Assembly: GCF_947623445.1 (NCBI RefSeq)
Contig: NC_135244.1
Coordinates: 21,824,860 to 21,888,859 of the forward strand
Length of the DNA: 64,000 nt
Direction of reading: 5' to 3'
From: Clavelina lepadiformis
Lineage: Eukaryota > Chordata > Ascidiacea > Aplousobranchia > Clavelinidae
The notes beneath the pieces are model-generated. The model had not been told where the DNA came from. It saw only the letters and a list, made by a program, of their open reading frames with translations, and searched no databases. The position numbers and the translations under genes are program-made. Positions 1 to 11,659 of the stretch are shown one piece after another (the stretch's first letter is position 1; every line of letters starts with the position of its first letter).

Positions 1-816
1 AAAAATCCTTCTATGATGTGGAGCAAAGCAAGAGAGATCTACAAATATCTTCTTACACAACAACATCCATCAAAATTTCGTCAACTGGAGACCAGACTAC
101 TCTCACTGCGTCTTGCACTTCTTCTGAATGTGTGGGGCGATGCAAGAATTCACTACAGTGACGTGATTAAGATGTTAAACAAACCCTCGTTGACCCCAGG
201 AATGCGTCTACCAGTTTGTTTTGACATAAGAAGTGTCGCAATGTCATATATTCATCACAACCAGGATCATCTTGCTATACCATTATTACAATACGGACTA
301 AGCATGTGCAAGCTTATTTCCAATCCGTTCAAAAAACTTGCACAACTTTTACATTTCTCAGATTGCATAGTGAATCGAGTGAATGAACCCACGTTTAAAT
401 CTGCCCAACAAATTGCCATTATTAAGTCATCGTTTATTCCTCTATGCAAGGAGACGATCTACTTGACCAAGGAATGCAGAGGAGTAGACGACTTTCATAA
501 ACAGATTTATTTAAGTCTCCAGCTAAAGCAGCTAAGTCATTGCTATCTCCAGGCAGACAATTTCCCTCAATCCCTGGCAAAAGCAAATGAAGCTCTTCGA
601 ATTTTACCGGAAGATCCAAGCAAATTTATAGCTCAACGAGATGGCATTGTGGGTGAGTTGAATATGATCATCGGTGTCTGTACTTACAACCTTGGCCACT
701 GTGATCTTGGAAAATCCACTCTTGAAAAAGCGATGGAAGTTTTGAAAGATACCAACAAAGCTAAGTATAACACTGCTCTTGAATACTTAACTTACTGGGA
801 AAAGAGAAGAAAGTAA
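1..816 (+). CDS. K1: last exon of a kinase-TPR family gene (partial, 5' cut by window edge)
   Basis: The frame is open from base 1 (KNPSMMWSK...) to TAA at 814-816. It equals bases 19863-20678 of K3 with very few changes (for example A/G at the third base of one codon near 201), so this is the terminal exon of a family member whose earlier exons lie left of the window. It encodes about 271 residues of helical repeat sequence. TPR-like helix pairs are visible around LKQLSHCYLQADNFPQSLAKANEALRILP and in the last 50 residues, ending EKRRK. In full-length genes the exon begins with a phase-1 acceptor about 20 nt before the window start. The ATG at 13 is internal and is not a start codon. A possible AATAAA lies at 1023-1028. 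TPR modules usually bind protein partners; the partner is unknown. Confidence 0.8.
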   Translation, partial: KNPSMMWSKAREIYKYLLTQQHPSKFRQLETRLLSLRLALLLNVWGDARIHYSDVIKMLNKPSLTPGMRLPVCFDIRSVAMSYIHHNQDHLAIPLLQYGLSMCKLISNPFKKLAQLLHFSDCIVNRVNEPTFKSAQQIAIIKSSFIPLCKETIYLTKECRGVDDFHKQIYLSLQLKQLSHCYLQADNFPQSLAKANEALRILPEDPSKFIAQRDGIVGELNMIIGVCTYNLGHCDLGKSTLEKAMEVLKDTNKAKYNTALEYLTYWEKRRK

Positions 817-2028
817 TTGAATGTTAACTAAACTCAAATATTGCATAAAAACTGCAAGATCGAACTGTTTCCAACTTTTACTTGTTCTCACATCCAAACT
901 TGTATTGTTTGGATGAGATTTATCGCTTTAATTATTGTACCAAAGCCGCCTACGCATTAAGATTTCAAAATGCTGGCTTTGATGAAATTAAATTGTAAAA
1001 ATCCATATGACTAAACAATAACAATAAACAACAGATGAAATTATATTTGACTTTATTGCTCTTTAATGTCATGATTTATTCATTTTACAGAGATTAATTT
1101 TCGCATTTGTATGATCGCATGAAAGTTTATTTTTTTGCTTAATTATGTAATCCCTAAAGATTCTCAAACAATTGTGTGCATCTTGTTTAACGCTTTGAAA
1201 TCGCTGTTAAAGTAAAACCTATTTATGATTAATTCTGTTAGTCACTGTTTTTAAGACGCGATGTATTTAATTTGTTATTTTTATAAGCTATTTATTAATC
1301 AGAACCGCACTATTAATTCGATTATTTGAAAGCAATCTCTGCATGCCAAACTGTTTTACTCTTAATCTTGTATACATGTACAACGCTTGTTGTGCTTTGA
1401 TTCATGTGTAACTTTTCTTCACGGCATTTCGTTTTGTGAATTATTACTAACCATCCTGTGAATAAACTGTTTACAAAACAATTATTTTTGTAAAAAACAT
1501 TGCAAAACGCTGATGTTGTAGAATGTGGACGAAATCGAAAGCAGATTGCTTTAAGTTTTCTTAAGACAATGTAGGTATCAGTCACTATTTGGTTTTCTAA
1601 AATCTATTGAAAGTTTCTTGCATTGTTGCAAACCGCTTTGGCTGACGTCACTATAATATCCCTTGACATACCCAAGGAAAACGACTTTTTCGCATCTCTT
1701 TGTTCACCTCAAAGTAACTTGACTTGAACCTGATTAGAACCAATGTTCTTTTCTCAAAATTTCCTTTCTTGCCTACTTATGACATTGGGTACGTTAGTTA
1801 GATATTAAACAGCCAAAGCTCGTCTCATTTATTAAATTATAAATGTTTCTAATTGTTCACCAAACTTAGTTAGACTAAATTTATTAGGCATTCCAAATGT
1901 GGACCCATGCACTAACTATTAAACATTGCTGGTTTTGTTATTTCCACAGGATCAATACAAAGCAAAGACGCGGCCTCATTACTGGATATAACATCTACAA
2001 TAAAACATGCTTCCTAGAATAATCTTAT
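817..2028. other. 3' flank of K1, no gene seen
   Basis: This is AT-rich non-coding DNA with no supported exon. About 1020-1070 and 1140-1330 are reverse-complement homologues of DNA downstream of the minus-strand genes (about 4255-4310, 46730-46890 and 55320-55480). That is expected if plus and minus genes arose by inverted duplication including their 3' flanks. A 3' splice-like sequence (ttatttccacag) ends at 1950, just before the decayed exon block. The same stretch recurs at 20679-21890. Confidence 0.6.
1023..1028 (+). promoter_or_regulatory. Candidate poly(A) signal of K1
   Basis: AATAAA lies 207 nt after the K1 stop and is kept at the same place after K3 and K5. It is a short motif in AT-rich DNA, so chance occurrence is possible. 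Confidence 0.4.
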
Positions 2029-2760
2029 GTGACAGCGACCACAAAATCCCGACTACTTCGTGATGTTTCTCAAACTATCAAGAAACATCATAACGAGACG
2101 GTAAAAGCCTATAGGAATCTTATTTCTTTGATGACGTCAATTATACTTTTGGTTAAAAGGAGCTTGATGCTGATTTTATTGAAATCACTGAATCCCGACT
2201 ACTTCGTGATGTTTCTCAAACTATCAAGAAGCATCATAACGAGACGGTAAAAGCCTGTAGGAATCTTATTTCTTTGATGACGTCAACTATACTTTTGGTT
2301 AAAAGGAGCTTGATGCTGATTTTATTGAAATCACTGGTATCCTAAATAAAGTAAATTCTATGTATAATTAAATGCTAAATTTTGCTCAGTTTTTATTTCT
2401 TTTGAGACTTTGCCTAAGCACGTTCCGTCCTCCAGCACCAGGCTCAATAATGTTGTCCACAGAGCTTTTGGCTTTGCATTAGAAGCAAGATCTCAAACAA
2501 TCGGTTTAACTTTAAAGAAACTCACATCCAGTCACTCACTTCAATTCGCGAACAATCTCATAGAATCAGCGTCAGCAGCTTATTATGAAAACTAGGAAAT
2601 CGCGATTAAAAACAAATGATCTCTCTGGAAGCGCAAAGGCGATGTGTTATGGAAACAATGGCAAAAGACAACATGAATGAGAACTATATATGCAATTAAC
2701 CACTTTAACGAAATTACTGCTTAGAAATGAATATGTTGCGCCAAGCTCTCATTCGTCAGC
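2029..2760 (+). pseudogene. Relic R1: decayed copy of TPR exon 5
   Basis: Broken reading frames align in order with exon 5 of the kinase-TPR genes. LLRDVSQTIKKHHNETVKAYRNLI corresponds to LLQSVKSLITEGKFDNALESCKELL. LDADFIEITGIL corresponds to EMLACDVINLVESL. KHVPSSSTRLNNVVHRAFGFALEA corresponds to the KLVVTVPVAKLNFIQKFARCA region. LQFANNLIESASAAYYEN, then a stop, corresponds to LEFANNLIESISSLSCED. Frameshifts and stops (for example TAG at 2593-2595) show decay. The first part is present twice as a 146-bp tandem repeat (2045-2190 and 2191-2336). The relic is clearly more diverged from exon 5 than the living genes are from each other, so it derives from an older paralogue. Confidence 0.7.
2045..2336 (+). 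repeat. 146-bp tandem duplication inside relic R1
   Basis: The block starting AATCCCGACTACTTCGTGAT occurs at 2045 and again directly at 2191, with only a few differences. It is also doubled in the second unit at about 21907-22198, so the duplication predates the 20-kb unit duplication. Relics R2, R4, R6 and R7 have one copy. Confidence 0.85.
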
Positions 2761-4561
2761 GTAAAATGCCATCCGAATTGCCCATTGTCAACATCAAGTG
2801 GTCAACTGTGTCATATTGTGCAATGCAGTTCTGAATAAAATATATCGTTATTATCGTCGGAGCTGCTGTGATATGATAATCTTTATCGACGGAAATGACG
2901 AGTCTTTGCACGACTAAAACTCGGTGATGATTCTAGTTATAATCTTTGTGCAAGTAAGGATTGTCACACATAATAATTTATTTGGTTCTGTTTATCAGAA
3001 AAACCTTTTTGCTTTTCATATCTAAATAAATCCGGGCATATGAACAGCCAATACTCAAAGAAGAAAAACACAGTAGATTCCTTGACAAAAGCAGATTTTT
3101 AAGCATAAAATCCTAATTGAAAATTTTGCACAACTTGAATTAAACCGCTAGTGTTAGTTGCAAATCAGCATTAGAGGCTTGACAATTTTATAATTAACCA
3201 TTTTGTGATTGCCACTAGTTGGGGCACTAACGCCATAAATGCAAAATTCGTCAGTGAATGGTCAAGAGATCTTTGACTCTAATTATACCAATATTACGTT
3301 TATTGAAACCAGAACATTGGTTTATTCAAGGCTAGAGACTTGACTTGCTTCTCGGATGTGCAATACTTAACCATAGTTCACATATTTTGATTGTTCACAT
3401 TAATCAAATTAAGTTGTTTTTCTCAAGACATATCATCTGGAGTGACCATTTCATTAAAAGCAGGTGACGCAGCCATTTGTTATAAAGTAGGAAGTTAAGA
3501 TAAAGGACATGTCGGGCAAAAAACATTGAAGTTAGATTTAAATTTGAATATATATTTGATATGATTTAGGTTTCTTTGAGGTGAAGAAGGAGCTGAAGAT
3601 GAACATACAGCTTTGAACAAATGTAATCAGTGAAGTAGAGACTTTTAGCTTAAAAGCTTTAACTCCCAATCTCTTGCCTTGCGTATGCCAAGGGATCTGA
3701 TAGCGTTGTTTTTGCACGTGACCACTATAGACAAGGCGATTTACATCAATTAAAGGAACTTTTTTTGGTAAAAGTTTGCTTTAGAAAATAAGATAAAGAC
3801 AGCCATCTGCAACATGGGCGCTTTGAAATGTTTGTTATAATAATATTTCTTTTGTAAAGAGATTTTATTTACAAAGTGATTAGTAATAATTCACAAAGTG
3901 ACATGCCATAAACAAAGGTTATCAGAGTATATTAATTACACATAATCAACAGTAAAGCTTGAATCAAAGCACAGTAAATTGTGCAAATGTATACAAGGTG
4001 AAGAGTAAAGAAATTTCTTTATATGCAAAGCTTGCCTTCAACTAACTGTATTCGTGGAAAGTAGTTTTAGGTTGGGTTTAGGATACTACGTCATAACATT
4101 AACGTTAGGTTAACAAACAACTGTAAAACTGAGCTTCGAACGCACAAACTGTTTAAGTGAAATAGTGGCAACCAATGAACAAACAGATAAAAAATGATTT
4201 GCGGAAACAAACATGAGGATTTGCAAATGGAAAGAGCTATTTCTATGAAATGTGATTCGAACATACATTAAAGAGCAATTAAAGATCAACATAAATGTAA
4301 ATTTCATCTGTTATTTTTTATTGTTGTTCTTTGTTAATATAGATTTCCAAAATATCTTTTCATCATTCATCAAACGCCTGTGCTTTTAAATTTTAATGCG
4401 TTGGTGGCTTTGATATGATAAAAGCAAAGCAATGAATCTCATTCCAGCAACACAAGTTGTTGCAGAATAAAAGTTAAAAATAGTTTGTCTTGGATTTTTT
4501 AGCGACTTTCTTTGTAATATTTGATTTAAGTAAAAATTTTAGAAAACACTTCCATGCAAGA
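2761..4561. other. Intergenic DNA between the 3' ends of K1 and K2
   Basis: No exon is supported here. The stretch continues the relic block (similar to 12260-12650), including a recurrent segment around 3160-3260 (core ccactagttggggcac) that is also found near 12640, 23080, 32620, 45680 and 54325. From about 3300 it is the 3' flank of K2, shared with the 3' flanks of K4, K6 (45.7-47.06 kb) and K7 (54.3-55.65 kb). Confidence 0.5.
4317..4322 (-). promoter_or_regulatory. Candidate poly(A) signal of K2
   Basis: TTTATT on the plus strand reads AATAAA on the minus strand, about 240 nt after the K2 stop. The same site lies after K4 at 24179-24184. Confidence 0.35.
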
Positions 4562-7500
4562 TTACTTTCTTCTCTTTTCCCAGTAAGTTAAGTTTTCAAG
4601 AGCAGTGTCATAATTAGCTTTGTTGGTATCTTTGAAAGCTTTCATCGCTTTTTCAAGAGCAGATTTTCCAAGATCAAAGTGGTCAAGGTTGTAATGAGAA
4701 ACACCGATGACGAAATCCAACTGACTAACAGTGACATCTCGTGGTTGTTTAAACTCGCTTAGATCTTCTGGTAAAATTCGAAAAGCTTCACTTGCTGTTG
4801 CCAGGGATTGATGGAAATCTTTTGTCTGGAGATAACAATGACTTATGTACTTTAGCTGGAGACTTACATAAATCTGTTTGTTGAGCTCTTCTTCTGCTCT
4901 GCATTCTCTGGTCATGTTGATCATCTCCTTGCACAGAGGAATAAATGATGACGTAATAATGGCAATTTGTTGGGCAGATTCAAACGTGCGTTCATTCACT
5001 CGATCCACTATGCAACCAGAGAGATTCAAAAGTTGTTCTAGTTTGTCAAGCGGATTGGAAATAAGCTTACACAAGTTGATTCCATATTGTAATAGTGACA
5101 CAGCAAGATAATCGTTGTTGTGATGAAAAAATAGAACTGCGACACCTTTTATGTCCCAACACATTTGTTCACACTTTATCGGGGTCAAGGGTGTATTGTT
5201 TGACATCGATATGACGTCATAACACTGAATTTTTGCATCGGCCAACTCATTCAAAAGAAGTGCGAGGCGCAGTAAAAGTAGTTTGGACTCCAGTTGACGA
5301 AATCCTGGTAGATGTTGCTTGGTTTGAAGATATTTGTAGATCTCTCTTGCTTTACTCATCGTCATAGAAGGATTGTTTTCATATAAGTTGCACATATCTA
5401 TACAAAAAAATAAATGTGATGATAAGTAGTCTATTTGCCGTTAAGCATATGGTCACATATTTACTGGTAGCCTACTCGAAGAATAACAACACGTTACAAA
5501 CTGAAGTGTATAGTGAGCAGGTATTTCTGTGATAAAGAGTTATTATACTCAAATTTAGCGCAAGTAAAACGGAAATTGTTGAAGAGCAGATTAATTATTA
5601 ACGAAAGCGCTTCGTGATAAAACGCGCGCGCGCACGTACAAGACATTTGCTTTTCTGGCCCTGACCACACAAAAATCAGTTTTACAAAAATTTATAACCA
5701 ACAAACAGAGAACGCAAGACATGAAAGTAATCGTAGTTTACATCGGCTGAGACACACAGGTTATATGTTATCAAATTGCATGCAGTCTTTTTCAATTATA
5801 AAATACGCATCAATATCTTGCTCAATGTATTTTTAAATGTCGCATTGTGCATCCGCATAATAGCTTATGACACTTACTCCAGATCGTGATGTTGATTTGC
5901 TTTAGTTTCACTTTCTCATTTTCATAATCTGTTACTTTCTTGTCAGCATCAAATGATTTCAGATAGTAAGTTTCAGCCATTTCAAGTTGATCTTTATCTT
6001 TGTAGTTATTGGCTAAATTATTGCAGGAAGCAGCATATTCCCTGGACATCTGGCATTTGTCTCCAAGTTCCTTTTCTATCAAGGTAACACTTTGCAGGTT
6101 TAGTTCCATTTCATGATCTTTGTTGTCAAGTATTCCATAACACGCAGCTTTGCATTTCCAGCAAGATGCTTTAGCTTTTACCACCATTTGTTTGCCTTCA
6201 CATGAAAGTGATGAAAGGGATTCAATGAGATTATTGGTAAATTCAAGCACACGACCGGACATGTCTTTCTGATGCTTGACGTCACCGTAACTTGCGGTCA
6301 TTTGTGCGCATCGAGCAAATTTTTGAATAAAATTAAGTTTGGTTGCTGGCACAGTCACTACTAACTTACGGTTTGCCATTTCTATTAGTTCTAATAAAAT
6401 TAAGGAAGGTTTTTCTTCTGCTAAACTCTTGACGATATTGATGACGTCACAAGCTAGCATTTCTGAATCATCTGCTTTCATATTAATTGACTTCGTTGTA
6501 AACAGAAGCTCTTTACAACTTTCCAATGCGTTGTCAAATTTTCCTTCAGTAATTAAAGATTTAACAGATTGCAAAAGGTTCGTAACTGACTGGAAATTGC
6601 AGGTGGAACCATGGTCGGAATATTTTAGAAAATATTTTTCATTGTTGGTTTCACGTTCAGCAACATTGGACGTTTTCTCTATAGAAAAAATACGAAAAAA
6701 GCTATTTTATGACGAAACGCATTTGATTAAAATTTTCGTAGTTTGACGTGAAACTTTTTAAGTCATTAATTTTAGTCAATTTATTATTACCCAAATTCTC
6801 CAGCAAGTTTTCAATGACCGTAAATAAACTTTCGTTTAAGAAATATCCATGTCAAATATGTGAATAGAAGTCAAACCTGATATTTTGTTCTCAATGACAA
6901 CAGCAATCATCACGTCGTTAGCGAGTCTTGCGATGGGCATTTCATCTGGCCGGTCGGCATCAAGTGTTGACTGTAAATCTTCATGAAAACCGTTTGCAAT
7001 TTTAGTCACATGCAAGAATTATGCAATCGATGTTGATAAGCTAACATCACTGAATTACTGACTTTTCAAAAAATCGGATATAAAATTTTTACCTGCAATG
7101 ACTTCCGAAATCGTTTTGCAGTTTTTCTCATCCAGCTTATCATCCCGGATGCGTATTTGTCTGCAGATCTCAGCTACACATCCTTGCATCTCTCCTTCAT
7201 CAATGGTTTGTAGAAAGGTAAAAAGCTCACTCTTTATATTGGTCATAGATGGACGATTTTTTGGGTTGAAATCCAGACATTTGCAAAGTACAGTTTCCAA
7301 CCTGGTGATAATTTTCACCCCTACGTCATCGCCTTTCGATTGAAGATGTTGTTTCAAGTTGTTTATCATTTCCTGTTTTTGTGTAGAATGAAATACTGAA
7401 GGATAAACCCTGCAGATGGCAACCAGTAGGATCAGGCCATAGCTGTACACATCCATGGCGGTTGTCAAACGGTTACAATCAGGCGCCAATCTTTCAGGAG

Positions 7501-8515
7501 CAGCAAAGTAGTAAGTAAGTTGATTTCCCTCTCCAGGGTTGTCAGGTCCAGCTCCCAACGATCCAGTGTAGCGAGCTAGAGCGGCTCCTCCAAAATCAGC
7601 AACTTTGCAACGAAGATCAGCAGTCATGAGGATGTTGGCTGGTTTCAAATCACCGTGAGCGATTCTACGATCTTTCAGGATTGTGTGAAGATGAGATAGA
7701 GCATCGGAAACGTCATAGCCAATCCGTAAGAGAAGAGGAGGTGAAATCCGGTCAAGAACAGGATGAAAGATCAAGTCTTGAAGTGATCCTCCTGGCATGT
7801 GCTCCATGACTATTCCGAAGAAACATCCTTCCCACTCAAGCAGTCCCTCGATGCGCACCACGTGCTCGTTCTTAACTAAACGCAACATCTGGAGCTCTTT
7901 GATTAAGCTGCAGAAGAAATAAATAGTTAACTTCGAGCATCTTCAATGGTATTTGATTTATAGTGAATGTAATCCAAATTTGCAACATTCATTTTTGTCA
8001 TTTCTTTGATTTTTTCGCATTCTCATCAATGCTTTTTAAGTTATGATAAATTCAACTATACCTAAGTTTTGATGTAGCTGCTATTTTGTCTGATTTTGTA
8101 GGCAATTAACATTTGATTGCTAATCTTCCAAGCCGAGGATGGAAACCGAGAAGAACTATTCCATAACCTCCTCTTCCAAGAGTGTTATCTCTTTCATTGC
8201 AGATGATTTCATTAGCGTTGAAAAGAGCAACTGGATCAACTTGTTCAGAAGATGTGGATTTCTGCAAATGTATGTTGTGTTTAATAACTATTAATTTACT
8301 TTGCAACGTCATCAGTTCCTCATCAAAAGTGTTCCTACAATGGAGATCATTAAACAGTTTCATTACATCACAATGTAGTCCTTGAATGTTGTAAGGTTAA
8401 CAGTTCTTTGTAATATGAGTTCTTACGTAAAATTTTACGGTGCTGTCAAAAACTCAAAAAGTATGAAGTCAGCAAAGGTAAGCAATTATATTCTGGTATA
8501 GGCACCGTTAGTTAA

Positions 8516-9069
8516 CCCTATCCTAACCAGGCTTGCGAGTTTACTAAAAAACTAGGTGTGGCCGACCCCGCACACACATTTTCAATCGTTAATTACTAGA
8601 AAACTATACGTCGTAAACTGATCGGATTTTGACAGGTTAGTAGAAAAATCATCTGGCTTCCTGTATACATCATAATTGTAAAACTAAAGAAAGTGAATTT
8701 TGTGTAAATTAAGTATTTCTAAAAGTGACACATTTCTAGAAATTCTTCTTGTTACGCCGCGTCCCCGCTGTGCGGAAAACCAGCTGACCGCGAGAAGAGA
8801 AGGAAAGAGAGTAGTTAGTCGAGTTATTGGTGCGTAAATGAGTAATACGCTTCAATGCGGAGAGCAGAGCAAAGCAGAGAAAAATTATGAAAATATCGCA
8901 ATAACTTCAAAATTACAAAATCCAACTTTATCAAACAAACATTGACAGATAGCTGAACATTTTTTAGGAAAAGTCACCAAATTTCAAGTTTCTACAGCAA
9001 TCAATGCAACTGTACGCCACGTTTTGCTATGACAGTGTGCGGGAGAAGCCAAGCCTAGTTAGAATAGGG
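8516..9069. mobile_element. piggyBac-like MITE (TTAA target)
   Basis: Terminal inverted repeats CCCTATCCTAACCAGGCTTG and, at the right end reversed, CCCTATTCTAACTAGGCTTG are flanked by TTAA on both sides (8512-8515 and 9070-9073). CCC ends next to duplicated TTAA are the hallmark of piggyBac-type elements. No transposase frame is present, so the element is non-autonomous. The matching places in K4 (about 28370) and K7 (about 59610) hold a single TTAA in an uninterrupted sequence, which is a clean empty site. Confidence 0.85.
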
Positions 9070-10440
9070 TTAAGAAAATATTTGTCACCAACAACTAACA
9101 GCAGGGATGGAAGAAATCTCAAATCATTGGTTTGTCAAAGATTACAAGACCTGTAAGATTTAGCTTTTTTTGGTATTTGAAATATATTTGTAATGAAGCT
9201 TCACAACAGCTAAAACATATTTTCGATCTACATTGATATTTAAGGCTGTGTTGTGGCAAATATTTAGCTATGTTCAACACTTTTTCATTTCACGATGGTC
9301 CTTACAGTTATATAGCTTATATAGTTATAGTTCTAACACACTTAGTAATGTGTTTGTATCCTCATCGTTATTTTCTAAGCTTAATCGCCCACACAGCGCA
9401 TTACGAATTCTCATGTACACGTCTATATTTTAGGGAATAGATATTTCGTTGTGTCCAAAATGCCCCTTTAGATAAAACCGTCTAATGGCCCAAATGGGAT
9501 GAAGTGTCCCGGACAGGCATTCGCTCTAAAATCAACCACCTAAGCGTTGTAGGCAAGCAATCACTCTTACGGTTAACGTGTTCACTGCCGTACTTGTATA
9601 TGCTTATTGCTCACTACCATTTTGTATGTGTGTATGTGCAGTTGTAATGTGCACTCGGTGGTAAACTCATGGTCAGCCAAAGATTTTAGTAGAGTTCTTA
9701 TGGAAATAACCCCTTTATTTTTTACTGCTTACACCACACGTCCACACATGCACTTTGTTTGTTCATTATCAAACATAGAACAATTATCATAGAACAGCTG
9801 TGCATTATTTCATGCCATTTTTCAGAAGTATGTTTTAAAATACAGTACAGTATCAAGGTTCATTTCAATAACTTGCTTGTTTTGTATGATTAATATGTCC
9901 CAAATGTTTAAGCTGAAATAAAATGGCCACATTTCTTCTACAAAAAAAACTTTATGCAGTATCTATACTGTGTAGCCAATAATGCACAGCCAATAGGCTG
10001 CTTTTGAGTAGATCAAGTATTTACGGGTGCATTACAATTTACTACAATCACACGAACAATAAGATACTTTGTAGTGTCTTATGGAGTGTCGGGGTTAATT
10101 GTTTTAGGTTGGCTTAAAATATCAGACACGTCACATCACAGGATCTTACATGAGCAGGAAAGCAAACGATTTAATAAGCACAGATTCCACCGATCCAAAT
10201 CATGGTTAAAGTAACAGTCTTCGGCTTCTGTAGATATACTAAGCATGTCGAAAGTGTTTAACTTGTTATTATTGGTTTATCCTGTTATCAGGTCGCCTGC
10301 ACCAGGCCTATTTAGAATCTCACAAATCTGTCTTAAACAGGAGCATTACAGCGCATTGTCCTAGTCAAACAAAAGTTTCGCATCTAGACTTTAAGGTTGT
10401 TGACCTAAGGTAAACTCTTATTTTCAGGAAAAAAAAACAG

Positions 10441-10533
10441 AATTAAATCTAAAAGGGCAAACAATGTGATGATCTTACAGAGTTTTCTCAAAGTTTTACT
10501 GCTTTGTTTGTTATCGCCCATTTAAATTTAATT
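10441..10533. repeat. Hairpin-forming inverted repeat in intron 1 of K2
   Basis: The arm AATTAAATCTAAAAGGGC at 10441 pairs with GCCCATTTAAATTTAATT at 10516-10533 across a loop of about 57 nt, with mismatches in this copy. It is conserved in K4 intron 1 (about 29755-29850) and in K7 intron 1, where the arms are perfect. Confidence 0.6.
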
Positions 10534-11659
10534 TTGTTTGTTCGCCTGACTTTTTGTAAAGTCGAGTAAACATGTTCCTAGCAGTCGTATTGTAAGGTTC
10601 GTAACCAAAATGTAAAAGAAAGTTTACTAAATCTTCTGGCTTTGAAATGTACGTTTATCTTATGTCTCAGAATAACATTTGAACAAGTTCAACTCGGCGA
10701 TGGTTCTTCTAATAAATGTAATATCATCCTCCATTACCGTGAGCAGCGCAACAAGAATCGAGTTTAAGAGACGCTTCAAAAAGCGTTCAAGCCGCTCAAA
10801 AACATGAGTGTGTCGGAATGCATTTCTTCAATAAATGGTTTATTTGATATTTTCTGTGTTCTGTCCGGAAATGTTTAAGCCATTGGAACTTTATGTGCAA
10901 TACTTTTTGCCTACGGAAAATCAAGCGCTTTATCACCAATTACATTCGCTTAAATCAAAAACACAAGCTCGTCCAACTAAATGTCACATCCTTTAATTGC
11001 AGGTTTGGATAAAACTAATAGCACTTTAAGCATTTAAACTCGAATAAAATTTCACCCGCGAATTTAAATTTGTCGCCCGGTGCATAAGGTTTAGTCGGAC
11101 CATGCTGACGTAATAGTAACGTCACATAAAAAAGCGTTGAAAACACGAAAGGCCACTTGTCAATGGATTTGAACGCTATTCACAAAAACATGAATTGATT
11201 CAAGTCACATAATTGAACTATTCTTACCTCTGCCATCTTGATCAAAGTTTAGCAACAAATTCCTTTTTAAAAAACTAACTTCTAAATCAAGGACACAGCT
11301 CGTCTTGAACCAACCAGATTTTTCTATTAACTTTTTGAACGCTCTAGTCAACAAAAACTTACCACGGTAGCAATCTCCGCTCAAGCTGGGATGCTTTTGT
11401 TACAAAATTTGTTCTTTATTTACATTTGTCCTTCAGCAGGAAGAAATGTTTTGCCAAGCCGTCTTGTGACAACTGCGCAATGTAAACAACGCTTTGTTCA
11501 AAGTACAACACAATTTAGTTAAATATTAAATAACCAAAGATTTTAAGGGTTGTTCATTTCATTTATTACATGTTAAATATTTCTAATTATTAGGCTTAGT
11601 AAATTACCAAACTTAGTAAATTTATTTACTAATTTTTTTTACATTAGCTTCCTATAATA

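Larger units (their letters stand above)
4562..11236 (-). pseudogene. K2: kinase-TPR gene with a premature stop in the kinase N-lobe
   Basis: Exons on the minus strand: 11236-11228 (MAE), 8261-8062, 7907-7093, 6978-6877, 6678-5878, 5397-4562. Phases 0,2,1,1,1 join to 2763 nt, the same length as intact K4. In exon 2 the codon after AIKC is TAA (8108-8106), where K4 and K7 have CAA (Gln). Translation from MAE would end after 54 residues, before the kinase C-lobe. All later exons stay open, so the stop is recent, or the gene is read through or used from an internal start. Kinase motifs visible: GRGGYG, AIK, HGDLKPAN, DFG, APE. The TPR exons are complete (ending EKRRK). Intron 1 (about 3 kb) holds a piggyBac-like MITE. 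An ATG in exon 2 frame at 8363 gives an alternative N-terminus (MKLFNDLH...), which I disfavour because KSTSS aligns with the exon 2 start of K3. Confidence 0.8.

Noticed and set aside
1322..1585. 87-codon minus-strand ORF downstream of K1 (also 21184)
   Set aside because: Lies in 3' flank DNA that in the third unit (41.5-41.8 kb) has indels breaking the frame.
2136..2141. Repeated TGACGTCA-like sites resembling CRE elements
   Set aside because: They occur inside exon 5 and its relics, where the bases encode conserved residues (such as DV followed by I or K). Recurrence follows from the repeats, not from regulation.
4878..5111. Plus-strand ORF antisense to TPR exon 6 (with partners at 24740 and 47347)
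   Set aside because: Reverse-strand shadow of a coding exon. Its conservation follows the real exon and it has no splice or start context.
5623..5640. CG-rich alternating run in intron 5 of K2/K4
   Set aside because: Short simple repeat that shrinks in K6 and K7; no sign of function.
6339..6746. 135-codon plus-strand ORF antisense to exon 5 (also 26201 and 48827)
   Set aside because: It overlaps the well-supported minus-strand exon and runs into its intron; codon changes track the sense protein.
8106..8363. ATG at 8363 (and 28226, 59458) as the gene start
   Set aside because: The region looks like an intron 3' end (catttgcag acceptor). The MAE start exon gives an N-terminus equal in length and similar to K3, K5 and K6, where the upstream frame does not exist.
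9607..9792. 61-codon ORF in intron 1 of K2 (also 28914 and 60043)
   Set aside because: No start context, and it lies within a bounded intron. Its conservation equals that of the surrounding duplicated intron.
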